NCBI RefSeq assembly: GCF_024753285.1 | Contig: NZ_JANUGW010000007.1 | Coordinates: 186,001-250,000, forward strand | Direction: 5' to 3' | Length of the DNA: 64,000 bases | Source: Massilia pinisoli | Lineage (GTDB): Bacteria; Pseudomonadota; Gammaproteobacteria; Burkholderiales; Burkholderiaceae_D | Shown: positions 45,421 to 55,565 of the stretch, piece by piece | Layout: every line of letters starts with the position of its first letter | Numbering within the stretch: the stretch's first letter is position 1 | Notes under the pieces: model-generated | The model's input: the letters and a program-made list of their open reading frames with translations, nothing else | Databases searched by the model: none | Told to the model about the DNA's origin: nothing | Position numbers and translations under genes: made by a program

Positions 45421-48192
45421 TCAGAACTGGTAACGCACGCCCGCCTTGAAGAAGCGGCCGATGGCGCCGCTGGCGTCCATCGGGTTGTAGCTCATGCCGC
45501 CGTAGGTCAGCGGATCCAGCGGTGCGATCTTGTCGAACAGGTTCGAGATCGAGCCGTAGACCTGCAGCTGCGGGGTCACCTGGTAGCGTGCCGACAGGTC
45601 GATCGTCGTGAACGACGCCAGGCGGCAGTTACCCGGTGCCGGCGAGCCGTCCGCGAACTTCGAGGCGCACTTGTCACCCGCGAAGAGCACGTTCTGCATG
45701 TCGGAGCGATAGTTCGCGGTCGCGGTCAAGTTCAGGTTCTGGCGGTCCCACGACACGGTCGTGCTGATCTTGTCCTTCGGCGTGCCGGCGCAGTCCGACG
45801 TGTCGCAGTTGCCGTGCGTGCCGGCGTACTGGTAGCGCGTGCCGTTCTTCTCGGCGCGCACCCACGACGCGACGTGGGTCCAGGTCATGCCCACGGTGGC
45901 GCGGCCGTAGTCGCCCAGGCGGAAGCGCTGCTTGACGTCCAGGTCGATACCCTTGACTTCGGTGAAGCTCGAGTTCTGGTACGGTGCCTTCGACAGCAGC
46001 AGCGTGCCCGTGTTCGGGATCGCGACGCCGTTCACGACGAGGTTGTTGTCGTTGCGGATCGCGGTCGGCAGGGCGGCAGCTTCCACGTACGACAGCGGGT
46101 TGATCTCGTTGGAACGCTTGATCTTGAAGGCGTCCAGCGACAGCGCGGTGCCGTCGAACGGATCCCACACCATGCCCAGCGTGTAGCCCTTCGATTTTTC
46201 CGGCTGCAGGTTCGGGTTGCCGATCTTGACGGCGCCGATCGTGATCGAGCAATCGGCGTCGGTGGCGCCGCCGGCGGCCGGCACGCCGCCCGGGCAGCGG
46301 ATCGGGTCACGCACGGGCGCGTTGCCGGTGCTCTGGCTGGACGGGCTGAATTCGGCCGGGCCCGGGGCGCGGAAGCCTTCCGTGTACGTCGTGCGCAGCG
46401 CGAACGTCTTCAGCGGCGTCCACTTGGCGCCGAACTTCGGCGTGGTCGACGAGAAGTTCTTGTACTTGTCGTAGCGCACGGCGGCGTTCAGTTCGACCGT
46501 CTTGATGATCGGCGCAGCCACTTCGAAGAACACGGCCGACACGTTCTGCGAGCCATCGGCCGCCACGTACGACGAGTTGATCGAGCCGTCCGACGTGCCC
46601 GACAGCGACGGGTTGTGCAGTGACTGGTGACGGTATTCGCCGCCGACCGCGAGGCCCAGCGCGCCACCCGGCAGTTGCATCAGTTCGCGCGATGCCTTGA
46701 AGTCGGCGACGTCGAGCTGCGTGGTCGAGTGCGACGTGGCATTCGTCACCATCGCGGCGTACAGCGAGGCCGGGTTCTTCGATGCCTGCGTGCCGATGTA
46801 GTACGGGAAGTACTGGCTCTTCGGATCGCCCAGCGCGGCCTGCAGCACCTTCATGTTGATCATGTTGCTGTAGTTCAGGTCCAGGCCCGACTGCGAGTGG
46901 ACGAGGCCGGTGTCGAAGTCCCAGCCCGCCATCGTGCCTTTCACGCCGACCACGAAGCGCTTGAATTCATTGTCGGCCGAGCGGGTGCTGGGGCCGACGT
47001 CGAACATCGAGTAGCGCAGGCGCACGGCGCTGCCGTACGGATTTTGCGGGTGTTGTGCCGAGACCAGGATCGCGTTGCCGTAGTTGATGATGCCGGCCGG
47101 GTTGGCGGCGTTCGGCGGGAACGCGATGATGCCGCTGGTCGATGGCGGGGTCAGCGTGAACTCGGTGTCGCGCTTCGAGTAGCCGGCTTCGGCGTAGAAC
47201 TGCATGTCGCCGCTCAGGTTCTTGGTGAAGCGGGTGTAGAAGTTCATGCCGCCGATCTTCGGCTGCATCGAACGGAACTGGTCCTGGTACCACAGGCAGC
47301 CGCCGGCCGGGTCTTGCGCCGTCGTGAGGGAGAACTGCGAGCAGCCCGGCAGCGAGACATAGTTGCCCGTCTTCGGATCGCGCAGGGCGCCGGTCGGGGT
47401 CGGGCTCGATGCGCCCGGGGTGATGTAGCCTGCGCCGAACTGGGTGTTGGCGGCATAGCCCCACGGACGGATGTCGCCGTGGCCGATCCAGGCGCGGTCG
47501 GCGCGATCCTTGTTCAGCAGCGACTCGTTGCCGTAGAACTCGGCGTTGACCATGACGTTGTAGCCGTCTTCGTCCAGGCGGCCCTTGCCCCAGGTGAGGG
47601 CGGCCTTGCCGTTGCCGGCGTCGTGGTAGCGCGATTCGCCCGCCTCGGCCTTGAACACGGTGCCGACGAAGTCCTTGCGCAGGATGATGTTGACGACACC
47701 CGCGATCGCGTCGGCGCCGTAGGTCGACGAGGCGCCGTCCTTCAGGATCTCGATGCGCTCGACGGCTTCCATCGGCACGGTCGACAGGTCGGTGAAGCTC
47801 TTCTGGCCGTCGTCGGCGCGCGCGAACGGTGCCATGCGGCGGCCGTTCAGCAGCACGAGGGTCGACGTGGCGCCCAGGCCGCGCAGCGAAATGGCGGTCG
47901 AGCCGGCGGCGAAGCCGTTGCCGAAACCGGTCGGCAGCGAACCGGCGCCGTCCGACGTCAGCGTCTGCAGGTATTCGGCGACGGTACCTTTGCCGGACTT
48001 GGCGAGGTCTTCACGGCTGACGACCTGCACGGGCGACGCCGTCTCGGTGGTCGCGCGCTTGATGCTGGAACCCGTGATTTCCACACGCTGGATCGGGCCT
48101 TGGGCGTCTTGCGCCATGGCCGGTGCAGCGCCCAGCGCCGCATAGGCGAGGGCGAGCGTGACTGCTTGTGCGATAGCTTTCTTTTGATGCAT
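45421..48192 (-). CDS. TonB-dependent outer-membrane receptor (TBDR 6)
   Basis: A 923-residue receptor with a signal peptide cleaved near AMA-Q (residue 27), then RVEITGSSIKRATTETASPV and a plug containing LVLLNGRRMAPFARADDGQ and EILKDGASSTYGADAIAGVVN. The barrel ends GVRYQF with terminal Phe. CDTSDCAGTP-type and CRLAS segments give Cys residues in predicted loops that are shared with TBDR 5. GGAG precedes the ATG at 48192. It is divergent from a peptide-type ABC transporter, which could take the same substrate across the inner membrane (inference). Confidence 0.92.
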   Translation of the reverse strand: MHQKKAIAQAVTLALAYAALGAAPAMAQDAQGPIQRVEITGSSIKRATTETASPVQVVSREDLAKSGKGTVAEYLQTLTSDGAGSLPTGFGNGFAAGSTAISLRGLGATSTLVLLNGRRMAPFARADDGQKSFTDLSTVPMEAVERIEILKDGASSTYGADAIAGVVNIILRKDFVGTVFKAEAGESRYHDAGNGKAALTWGKGRLDEDGYNVMVNAEFYGNESLLNKDRADRAWIGHGDIRPWGYAANTQFGAGYITPGASSPTPTGALRDPKTGNYVSLPGCSQFSLTTAQDPAGGCLWYQDQFRSMQPKIGGMNFYTRFTKNLSGDMQFYAEAGYSKRDTEFTLTPPSTSGIIAFPPNAANPAGIINYGNAILVSAQHPQNPYGSAVRLRYSMFDVGPSTRSADNEFKRFVVGVKGTMAGWDFDTGLVHSQSGLDLNYSNMINMKVLQAALGDPKSQYFPYYIGTQASKNPASLYAAMVTNATSHSTTQLDVADFKASRELMQLPGGALGLAVGGEYRHQSLHNPSLSGTSDGSINSSYVAADGSQNVSAVFFEVAAPIIKTVELNAAVRYDKYKNFSSTTPKFGAKWTPLKTFALRTTYTEGFRAPGPAEFSPSSQSTGNAPVRDPIRCPGGVPAAGGATDADCSITIGAVKIGNPNLQPEKSKGYTLGMVWDPFDGTALSLDAFKIKRSNEINPLSYVEAAALPTAIRNDNNLVVNGVAIPNTGTLLLSKAPYQNSSFTEVKGIDLDVKQRFRLGDYGRATVGMTWTHVASWVRAEKNGTRYQYAGTHGNCDTSDCAGTPKDKISTTVSWDRQNLNLTATANYRSDMQNVLFAGDKCASKFADGSPAPGNCRLASFTTIDLSARYQVTPQLQVYGSISNLFDKIAPLDPLTYGGMSYNPMDASGAIGRFFKAGVRYQF

Positions 48193-48362
48193 TACAACTC
48201 CAGATAGGGCTTCGATGGCAAGGCTAATCATCGACGGCGTTCCAGATCCAGAACATTCATGGTATGTATATGCCGGCCCTGGAAAACTCTTGATTTAGTC
48301 TCTCTCGGTTTGTCCAAAAAGTAAAAATTTCATTTTGGCAGCGCATCAAACCATTGGAAGAT

Positions 48363-48395
48363 GCAATATGTCAATACGATGACAATGCATATTGC
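48363..48395. promoter_or_regulatory. nested inverted repeat between TBDR 6 and the ABC transporter, operator candidate
   Basis: GCAATATG (48363-48370) and CATATTGC (48388-48395) are perfect inverted copies, and inside them TGTCA-ATACGA-TGACA (48369-48384) forms a second palindrome. The element sits in a 310-bp AT-rich divergent gap, about 108 bp from the permease start and 171 bp from the TBDR 6 start, where a shared repressor could act. The rest of the gap holds a TATAGT at 48473-48478 but no clear -35, and no gene. Confidence 0.4.
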
Positions 48396-48502
48396 GTAAA
48401 TGCCACACTTGACCATCTATTTAGTTATAGCCCCATGACATCTTTTCCCGGCCGGGGCGGGTCAATCTGGTCTATAGTGCGAACTCACCCGAAAAAAATC
48501 CG

Positions 48503-49441
48503 ATGCTTGCTTATATCCTGCGGCGCCTGTGGCAGATGCTGCCCACGATGGCCGGCGTCGTCGTGCTGGTGTTCATCTTGTTCAACTGGGTCGGCGGCGA
48601 TCCGTCCTACTTATTGGCGGGCAAGATGGCCGACGCCCGCGCCATCGCGAACATCCGCGCCCAACTGGGGCTGGACGAGCCGTGGTACGTCCAGTTGGCG
48701 ATCTTCGCGCGCCAGATCGTGACGTTCGACTTCGGCAATGCGTGGGCGACGGGCGAACCCGTGTCGCACATCATCCAGACCCGCCTGGGGCCGTCGCTGA
48801 CGGTGCTCGTGCCGCTCACGGTGCTGGAGACGACGATCGGCATCGCGCTGGCGCTCGCCGTCGCGTTCGTGCGCGGCTCGCTGACGGACCGCCTCGTGAT
48901 GGTCGCGTGCACGGTCGGCATGTCGATCTCGATCCTCGTCTACATCATCGTGTTCCAGTACGGCCTCGCGTATAAGCTCGGGCTGTTTCCCGTGCAGGGG
49001 TGGGGCGAGCACTTCACGGAAAACCTGCTGCGCTACGCGACGTTGCCGATCCTGATCGGCCTCGCCGTGTCGCTGGCGCCCACCCTGCGCCTGTTCCGCA
49101 GCTTCGTGCTGGACGAGGTGGGCCAGGACTACGTGCGCACGGCGCGCGCGAAGGGCCTGGCCGAGCGCCGCATCGTCTGGGTGCACGTGTTGCGCAATGC
49201 CGCGATCCCCATCATCACGTACGTCATGGCCAACCTGCCCGCGCTGCTGATCGGCGCGTTCCTGCTCGAGCGCTTCTTCGGCATCCCGGGCATCGGGCGC
49301 GAAGTGATCCTCGCCGTCGAGCGCAGCGATTTTCCCGTCATCAAGGCGATCACGGTGTACGTCGCCGCCGCCACGATGGTGTTCAACCTGCTGGCCGACC
49401 TGATGTACCAGGCTGTCGACCCGCGCGTGCAGCTCAAATGA
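48503..49441 (+). CDS. peptide-type ABC transporter permease (DppB/OppB/YejB family)
   Basis: A 312-residue membrane protein with about six helices. It has the N-terminal MLAYILRRLWQMLPTM start typical of DppB-like permeases, and the cytoplasmic EAA loop RTARAKGLAERRIVWVHVLRNA. These permeases form a heterodimer with a DppC-type subunit, encoded next with a 4-bp overlap. Ligand range in the family covers di- and oligopeptides, nickel and some glycosides. Confidence 0.92.
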   Translation: MLAYILRRLWQMLPTMAGVVVLVFILFNWVGGDPSYLLAGKMADARAIANIRAQLGLDEPWYVQLAIFARQIVTFDFGNAWATGEPVSHIIQTRLGPSLTVLVPLTVLETTIGIALALAVAFVRGSLTDRLVMVACTVGMSISILVYIIVFQYGLAYKLGLFPVQGWGEHFTENLLRYATLPILIGLAVSLAPTLRLFRSFVLDEVGQDYVRTARAKGLAERRIVWVHVLRNAAIPIITYVMANLPALLIGAFLLERFFGIPGIGREVILAVERSDFPVIKAITVYVAAATMVFNLLADLMYQAVDPRVQLK

Positions 49442-50463
49442 CGGCGCCGTTCGTGCATCATCCGGCCGTCTCACCCGGCCTGTGGACCTTGGCCTGGCGC
49501 CGCCTCCGTGCCGACCGCGTGGCGATGGCGTCCCTTGCCGTCGTGTGCCTGTTCCTGCTGTCCGTCGTGCTGTCCGCGACGGGCCTCGTCGCGGCCGGTT
49601 GGGAAGACGAGGTCGCCGTGAACTATGCGCCGCCCACGTTCGTCGGTCCCGACCCGGCCCTGGCCGCGCTGGCGCAGCCGCAGCGCCCCGTGCCGCCGAA
49701 TGCATTCGATCCGCTCGCGGCCGACATCGCGGCGCTGAAGACGCAACTGGCACGCCAGGGACACGCGACGCATGCGGTCAAGCGGACGACCTTGCCGTTC
49801 GGCGCCGACAAATGGGGCCACGACGTCGTCAGGAAGACGATCAAGGGCGGGCAGACGTCGATCGTCGTCGGCCTCGTCGCCGCATTCCTCGCCGTGCTGC
49901 TGGGCACCCTGTTCGGCGCCTTGTCCGGCTTCTACGGCGGGCGCGTGGACGATTTCTTCAACTGGTTCTACAGCGTGTTCACGGCGATTCCTTCGATCCT
50001 CATGATCCTGACGGTGGCGGCCGTGCTGCAGACGAAGGGCGTGCTGACGATCGTGCTGATCCTCGGCCTCACGGGGTGGACGGGGCCGTACCGCCTGATG
50101 CGCGCCGAGTACATCAAGCACAAGGCGCGCGAGTACGTGATGGCGGCCGACGCCATCGGCGCGTCGAGCTGGCGCAAGATGTTCGTGCACATCTTCCCGA
50201 ACGTGTCGCACGTGGCGCTCGTGCAGATGTCGATCCTCGTCGTCGGCTTCATCAAGGCCGAAGTGATCCTGTCGTTCCTCGGCTTCGGCGTGCCGGTGGG
50301 CGTCGTCTCGTGGGGCAGCATGCTGAACGAGGCGCAGAACGAACTCCTGCTCGGCAAGTGGTGGCAGTTGACGGCGGCCGCGACCGCGATGGCCGTCCTC
50401 GTGACGGCGTTCTCCCTGTTCGCCGACGCGCTGCGCGACGCGCTGGATCCGAAATTGAAATGA
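49438..50463 (+). CDS. peptide-type ABC transporter permease (DppC/OppC/YejE family)
   Basis: A 341-residue membrane protein. After the first helix (MASLAVVCLFLLSVVLSATG) there is a periplasmic insert of about 90 residues (to FGADKWGHDVV), longer than in classic DppC and like YejE-type permeases. The remaining helices and the EAA loop MAADAIGASSWRKMFVHIFPN follow. Its ATG overlaps the previous stop (ATGA), showing translational coupling, and the ATPase gene begins 1 bp after its stop. Confidence 0.92.
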   Translation: MTAPFVHHPAVSPGLWTLAWRRLRADRVAMASLAVVCLFLLSVVLSATGLVAAGWEDEVAVNYAPPTFVGPDPALAALAQPQRPVPPNAFDPLAADIAALKTQLARQGHATHAVKRTTLPFGADKWGHDVVRKTIKGGQTSIVVGLVAAFLAVLLGTLFGALSGFYGGRVDDFFNWFYSVFTAIPSILMILTVAAVLQTKGVLTIVLILGLTGWTGPYRLMRAEYIKHKAREYVMAADAIGASSWRKMFVHIFPNVSHVALVQMSILVVGFIKAEVILSFLGFGVPVGVVSWGSMLNEAQNELLLGKWWQLTAAATAMAVLVTAFSLFADALRDALDPKLK

Positions 50464-50464
50464 C

Positions 50465-52153
<1,689 letters not shown>

Positions 52154-52232
52154 GCCCACGCAGTGTTGCGCGCGGACTGCGCGCGTTGTCCCTTTCGCCA
52201 CGCCGGCCCTCGTTTTCCGCTAACATACGGGG

Positions 52233-53186
52233 ATGTCCCAGCTCTCGCACCTGATCCACGTGTATGGCGTCCTGATCGTGTTCGGCACCGTGTTGCTCGA
52301 GCAGATCGGGCTGCCCATTCCCGCGTTTCCGGTGCTGATCATCGCCGGGGCGCTCGCGGTCGACGGCGGCGCCAACTGGCCGCTGTACCTCGCGGTGTCC
52401 GTGCTGGCCTGCCTGATCAGCGATTATTTCTGGTTCCGTGCCGGCCGCTTCTACGGCAAGCGCATCCTGCGCCTGCTGTGCAAGATTTCGCTGTCGCCCG
52501 ATTCCTGCGTCAGCCAGACCGAGGACAATTTCAGCCGCTGGGGCGCGAAATCCCTCGTCGTCGCCAAGTTCATCCCCGGCTTCAACACGATCGCGCCGCC
52601 GCTCGCGGGCGCCATGGGCACGACGACCACGCGCTTCGTCTGGATGTCGATCGCCGGCGGCCTGCTGTGGAGTGCCGTGGGCATGGGGCTCGGCGCCTGG
52701 TTCCACGGCAGCGTGGACGACGTCATCGCCTGGTTCGAGACCCTGGGCAGCACGGCGCTGATGGTCGTCGGCATCCTGCTCGCGCTGTTCGTGGCGTTCA
52801 AGTACATCGAGCGCAAGCGCAACCTGGGCGCCGCCGACCTGCCGCGCATTACGATGGACGAGCTCAAGGTCTTGCTGGAAGGCGGGCACGACCCGTTGAT
52901 CGTCGATGCCCGCGGCGTCACGGCGCGCCAGCTGGAAGAGGGCATTCCCGGCGCGCTCGTCTATGGCGACACGACGCCGGACCGTCTGATGGCCGCGCTC
53001 GACAAGGACCGCCACATCGTCATCTACTGCTCCTGTCCGAATGACGTCACGGCCGCCCAGGTGGCCAAGGAATTCCTCAAGAACGGCTTCCACCGCGCGC
53101 GTCCCCTGCGTGGCGGCCTGGACGCCTGGAACGACCACTGCGCCACCGGCCGCGCCGACGCCGCGCTCACGCCCAAGGCCGGCTGA
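52233..53186 (+). CDS. DedA-family membrane protein fused to a rhodanese domain
   Basis: A 317-residue fusion. Residues 1-200 are a DedA/SNARE-associated membrane protein, with GLPIPAFPVLIIAGAL, the family motif GRFYGKR and the FIPGFNTIAPPLAGAMG segment containing the conserved Arg/Gly/Pro pattern; these are now regarded as lipid or small-molecule transporters. Residues of about 207-300 are a rhodanese domain (PLIVDARGVTARQL) with Cys266 and Cys268 in IYCSCPNDV. The fusion links membrane transport with sulfur or redox chemistry. It follows the ABC operon by 79 bp. Confidence 0.88.
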   Translation: MSQLSHLIHVYGVLIVFGTVLLEQIGLPIPAFPVLIIAGALAVDGGANWPLYLAVSVLACLISDYFWFRAGRFYGKRILRLLCKISLSPDSCVSQTEDNFSRWGAKSLVVAKFIPGFNTIAPPLAGAMGTTTTRFVWMSIAGGLLWSAVGMGLGAWFHGSVDDVIAWFETLGSTALMVVGILLALFVAFKYIERKRNLGAADLPRITMDELKVLLEGGHDPLIVDARGVTARQLEEGIPGALVYGDTTPDRLMAALDKDRHIVIYCSCPNDVTAAQVAKEFLKNGFHRARPLRGGLDAWNDHCATGRADAALTPKAG

Positions 53187-53292
53187 GCCGCCGTTACTCC
53201 CGCTTTGACGTTCCCTCGGCCCCGGCCTTGGCGCCGCGTCGCCCCTCATTCATTGTTGTCATGATTGGTAGCTCGACTACTTGGCCAGCTAT

Positions 53293-53347
53293 GGGGGATT
53301 TGCGAAAATTCCCCCTTGTTTGATACACGATGTACCTAAACTACAAT
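53293..53347 (+). promoter_or_regulatory. glk promoter with hairpin and HexR-like palindrome
   Basis: TTGATA (53320-53325), 16 bp and TACAAT (53342-53347) form a good sigma-70 promoter 64 bp before the glk ATG. TGTA-CCTAAAC-TACA (53331-53345), a palindrome close to the HexR consensus TGTARTWWWATTACA, overlaps the -10. Just upstream is an imperfect stem GGGGGATTT/AAATTCCCCC (53293-53315), possibly the terminator of the DedA-fusion gene. Confidence 0.55.
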
Positions 53348-53410
53348 AAAAGCTTGCGCTGAAGCCAAGAAATCCTTAAGCTTCGAGGAATCTGTTTCCT
53401 ACGGCCTGCC

Positions 53411-54472
53411 ATGATCGTTTCGCCCGTCGCCATCGTCGATCCGTCCACCGAACCGCGCCTGGACAGCGCGCGCCACGCGAGCCCGCGCCTGCTGGCCGAC
53501 GTCGGCGGCACCAATGCGCGCTTCGCGCTGGAAACCGGTCCCGGCACGATTGCGGCGATCGAAGTGCTGCCCTGTGCCGCCTACGCCACACTCGCCGACG
53601 CGCTGCGCGCCTATCTGGCGCTGCCGGCCGTCGCGACCATCGCGGCCGCCGGCAGCGTGCGCCACGGTGCGATCGCGATCGCGAACCCCGTCGTCGGCGA
53701 TTTCGTGCGCATGACCAACCACCATTGGGAATTCTCGATCGACGCGCTGCGCCGCGAATGCGGATTCGACGAACTCGCGGTCGTCAACGATTTCTACGCG
53801 CTGGCCATGGCGCTGCCGCACTTGGCGGACGGCGACAAGCGCCAGATCGGCACCGGCGTGCCCGTCGCGGGGACGCCCATCGCCTTGCTGGGCGCGGGCA
53901 CGGGCCTGGGCGTGTCGGGCCTCGTGCCGGCGGAGAACACCCCGGCCGGCGCCAAGCCGTCCTGGACGGCGCTGCGCAGCGAAGGCGGCCACGTGACGTT
54001 TTCGCCCGCGAACGAGACGGAAGTCGCAATCCTGCAATTCGCGTGGCGCGAATTCGAGCACGTGTCGGCCGAGCGTTTCCTGTCCGGTTCCGGCATCGAG
54101 CTCATCTATCGCGCGCTGGCGAATCTGCGCGGCGGCGCGGTCGAGGCCCTGGACGCCCCCGATATCACGCGCCGCGGCCTCGCCGGCACGTGCCCGCTGT
54201 GCGACGAAGCCATCGAGGTGTTCTGCGGCATGCTGGGCACCATCGCCGGCAACCTGGCCATCACCCTGGGTGCCCAGGGCGGCGTGTACATCGGCGGCGG
54301 CATCGTCCCGCGCCTGGGCGAGCGCTTCGCCGCCTCGTGCTTCCGTGCCCGCTTCGAGCGCAAGGGCCGCTTCGTGGGCTATCTGGCGCAGGTGCCGACC
54401 TATGTGATCACTGCCGACTATCCCGCGTTCGTGGGCGTGTCGGCCATCCTGGCGGACCGCTCCGGACTGTGA
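53411..54472 (+). CDS. glk: glucokinase
   Basis: A 353-residue ROK-independent Glk-type enzyme that phosphorylates glucose with ATP. The phosphate-binding motif [11 protein letters not shown] starts near residue 30, followed by the catalytic FYALAMALP region (VVNDFYAL) and ATP motif [10 protein letters not shown], and [13 protein letters not shown] near the C terminus. An N-terminal extension of about 26 residues precedes the domain. In many Burkholderiales glk is fused to or regulated by HexR; here it is not fused, but a HexR-like palindrome overlaps the promoter. Confidence 0.94.
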   Translation: MIVSPVAIVDPSTEPRLDSARHASPRLLADVGGTNARFALETGPGTIAAIEVLPCAAYATLADALRAYLALPAVATIAAAGSVRHGAIAIANPVVGDFVRMTNHHWEFSIDALRRECGFDELAVVNDFYALAMALPHLADGDKRQIGTGVPVAGTPIALLGAGTGLGVSGLVPAENTPAGAKPSWTALRSEGGHVTFSPANETEVAILQFAWREFEHVSAERFLSGSGIELIYRALANLRGGAVEALDAPDITRRGLAGTCPLCDEAIEVFCGMLGTIAGNLAITLGAQGGVYIGGGIVPRLGERFAASCFRARFERKGRFVGYLAQVPTYVITADYPAFVGVSAILADRSGL

Positions 54473-54567
54473 TTCCGGCCGGCCGCGGCGGGGCTTGAGC
54501 CCGTCGTCGCCGCGTTCCTGCGCATGGCAATGTTCTTTTCCCGGTTTTATCGGGTACAATGGCAGCC

Positions 54568-54776
54568 AATTGAAAGAAACGATGTCGTTCGCTCAGCCCA
54601 GCGCGCCAGGAGCCTCGCCTCCAGAGCCCAGTCTCCCGATGGTGCCGGCAGCCCCGTTTCTTTGAAATCGACCGTTCGCGGTCCACTTGCCGGTGGGCCG
54701 CCCCGTGGCGGGACGCAAATCCCCACGGTATCCCGCCCGGTGTGCCAAGCCGGGTGATGGAACCCCGTTTCAAAGC
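54568..54776 (+). ncRNA. candidate structured non-coding RNA between glk and scpB
   Basis: In a 403-bp gap without a convincing gene, TACAAT at 54555-54560 predicts a start near 54568, although the -35 is poor. The following 200 bases fold into many stems: ends TTGAAA (54570-54575) with TTTCAA (54768-54773), an apical GACCG-TTCG-CGGTC (54670-54683), GGGA-CGCAAA-TCCC extended by CCGTG/CACGG (54703-54728), and CCCGG/CCGGG (54736-54754). TTGAAAGAAACG also nearly pairs with CGTTTCTTTGAA (54655-54666). The length and long-stem layout recall 6S RNA, but no diagnostic sequence was recognised. Bases 54777-54875 hold nothing further. Confidence 0.4.
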
Positions 54777-54875
54777 GTGAGTCTCAGCCAGGCGGCCAAT
54801 GGCCGGCCGCGTTGAACGGGTTATGTTTGATGGTTCTTAGCATCCAGAGTTGCTCACTCCGCTGACGACATCGTT

Positions 54876-55532
54876 ATGAACAATGATGAGGCCAAGAAGG
54901 TCCTCGAGACCGCCTTGCTGTGCGCGCGCGAGCCGATGACGATCCACGCGATGAAGAAGCTGTTCGTCGACGTGGACAGGAACGGCCAGCCGATCGGCGC
55001 CGGCGTCGGGTCGGATACGATCAAGATCCTGCTCGAGGAATTGCGCCAGGATTGGCAGGATCGCGGCATCGAGATCGTCAGCCTGGCATCGGGCTGGCGC
55101 TTCCAGAGCCGCCCCGAAATGAAGCCTTACCTGGACCGCATCGCGCCGGAAAAGCCGCCGAAATACTCGCGGGCGACGCTGGAAACGCTGGCGATCATCG
55201 CCTACCGCCAGCCGGTGACGCGCGGCGACATCGAGGAAATCCGCGGCGTGGCCGTGAATTCGCAGACGATCAAGATGCTGGAAGACCGCGGCTGGATCGA
55301 CGTGGTGGGCCACCGCGAAGTGCCCGGCCGCCCCGCGCTGCTGGGCACGACGAAGCAGTTCCTCGATGACCTGGGGCTCGCCGCGCTGTCCCAGTTGCCG
55401 CCGCTGCAGCAGGTGGCCGACATCGGCGCCGGGCGCAGCCTGGAGGCGCTGGAAGCGGCGCTGCAACAATTTGACGACACTTCACCCGTTGAAGTCCCGA
55501 ACCACGACCAAGCGCTCGCGTCCAACGACTGA
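54876..55532 (+). CDS. scpB: segregation and condensation protein B
   Basis: A 218-residue winged-helix protein. It starts [20 protein letters not shown] and has the typical ScpB second winged helix with [24 protein letters not shown] and [18 protein letters not shown]. ScpB dimers join ScpA and SMC to form condensin for chromosome segregation. scpA is not adjacent on the upstream side here. It is followed after 33 bp by rluB, the usual neighbour. Confidence 0.95.
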   Translation: MNNDEAKKVLETALLCAREPMTIHAMKKLFVDVDRNGQPIGAGVGSDTIKILLEELRQDWQDRGIEIVSLASGWRFQSRPEMKPYLDRIAPEKPPKYSRATLETLAIIAYRQPVTRGDIEEIRGVAVNSQTIKMLEDRGWIDVVGHREVPGRPALLGTTKQFLDDLGLAALSQLPPLQQVADIGAGRSLEALEAALQQFDDTSPVEVPNHDQALASND

Positions 55533-55565
55533 TCGTCGCGCCAGGTCAGCAAAACCAAGAAATGA

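Noticed and set aside
54524..54757. A 77-codon frame in the glk-scpB gap
   Set aside because: No ribosome site or recognisable motif, and the same bases form strong RNA stems; treated as part of the candidate RNA.
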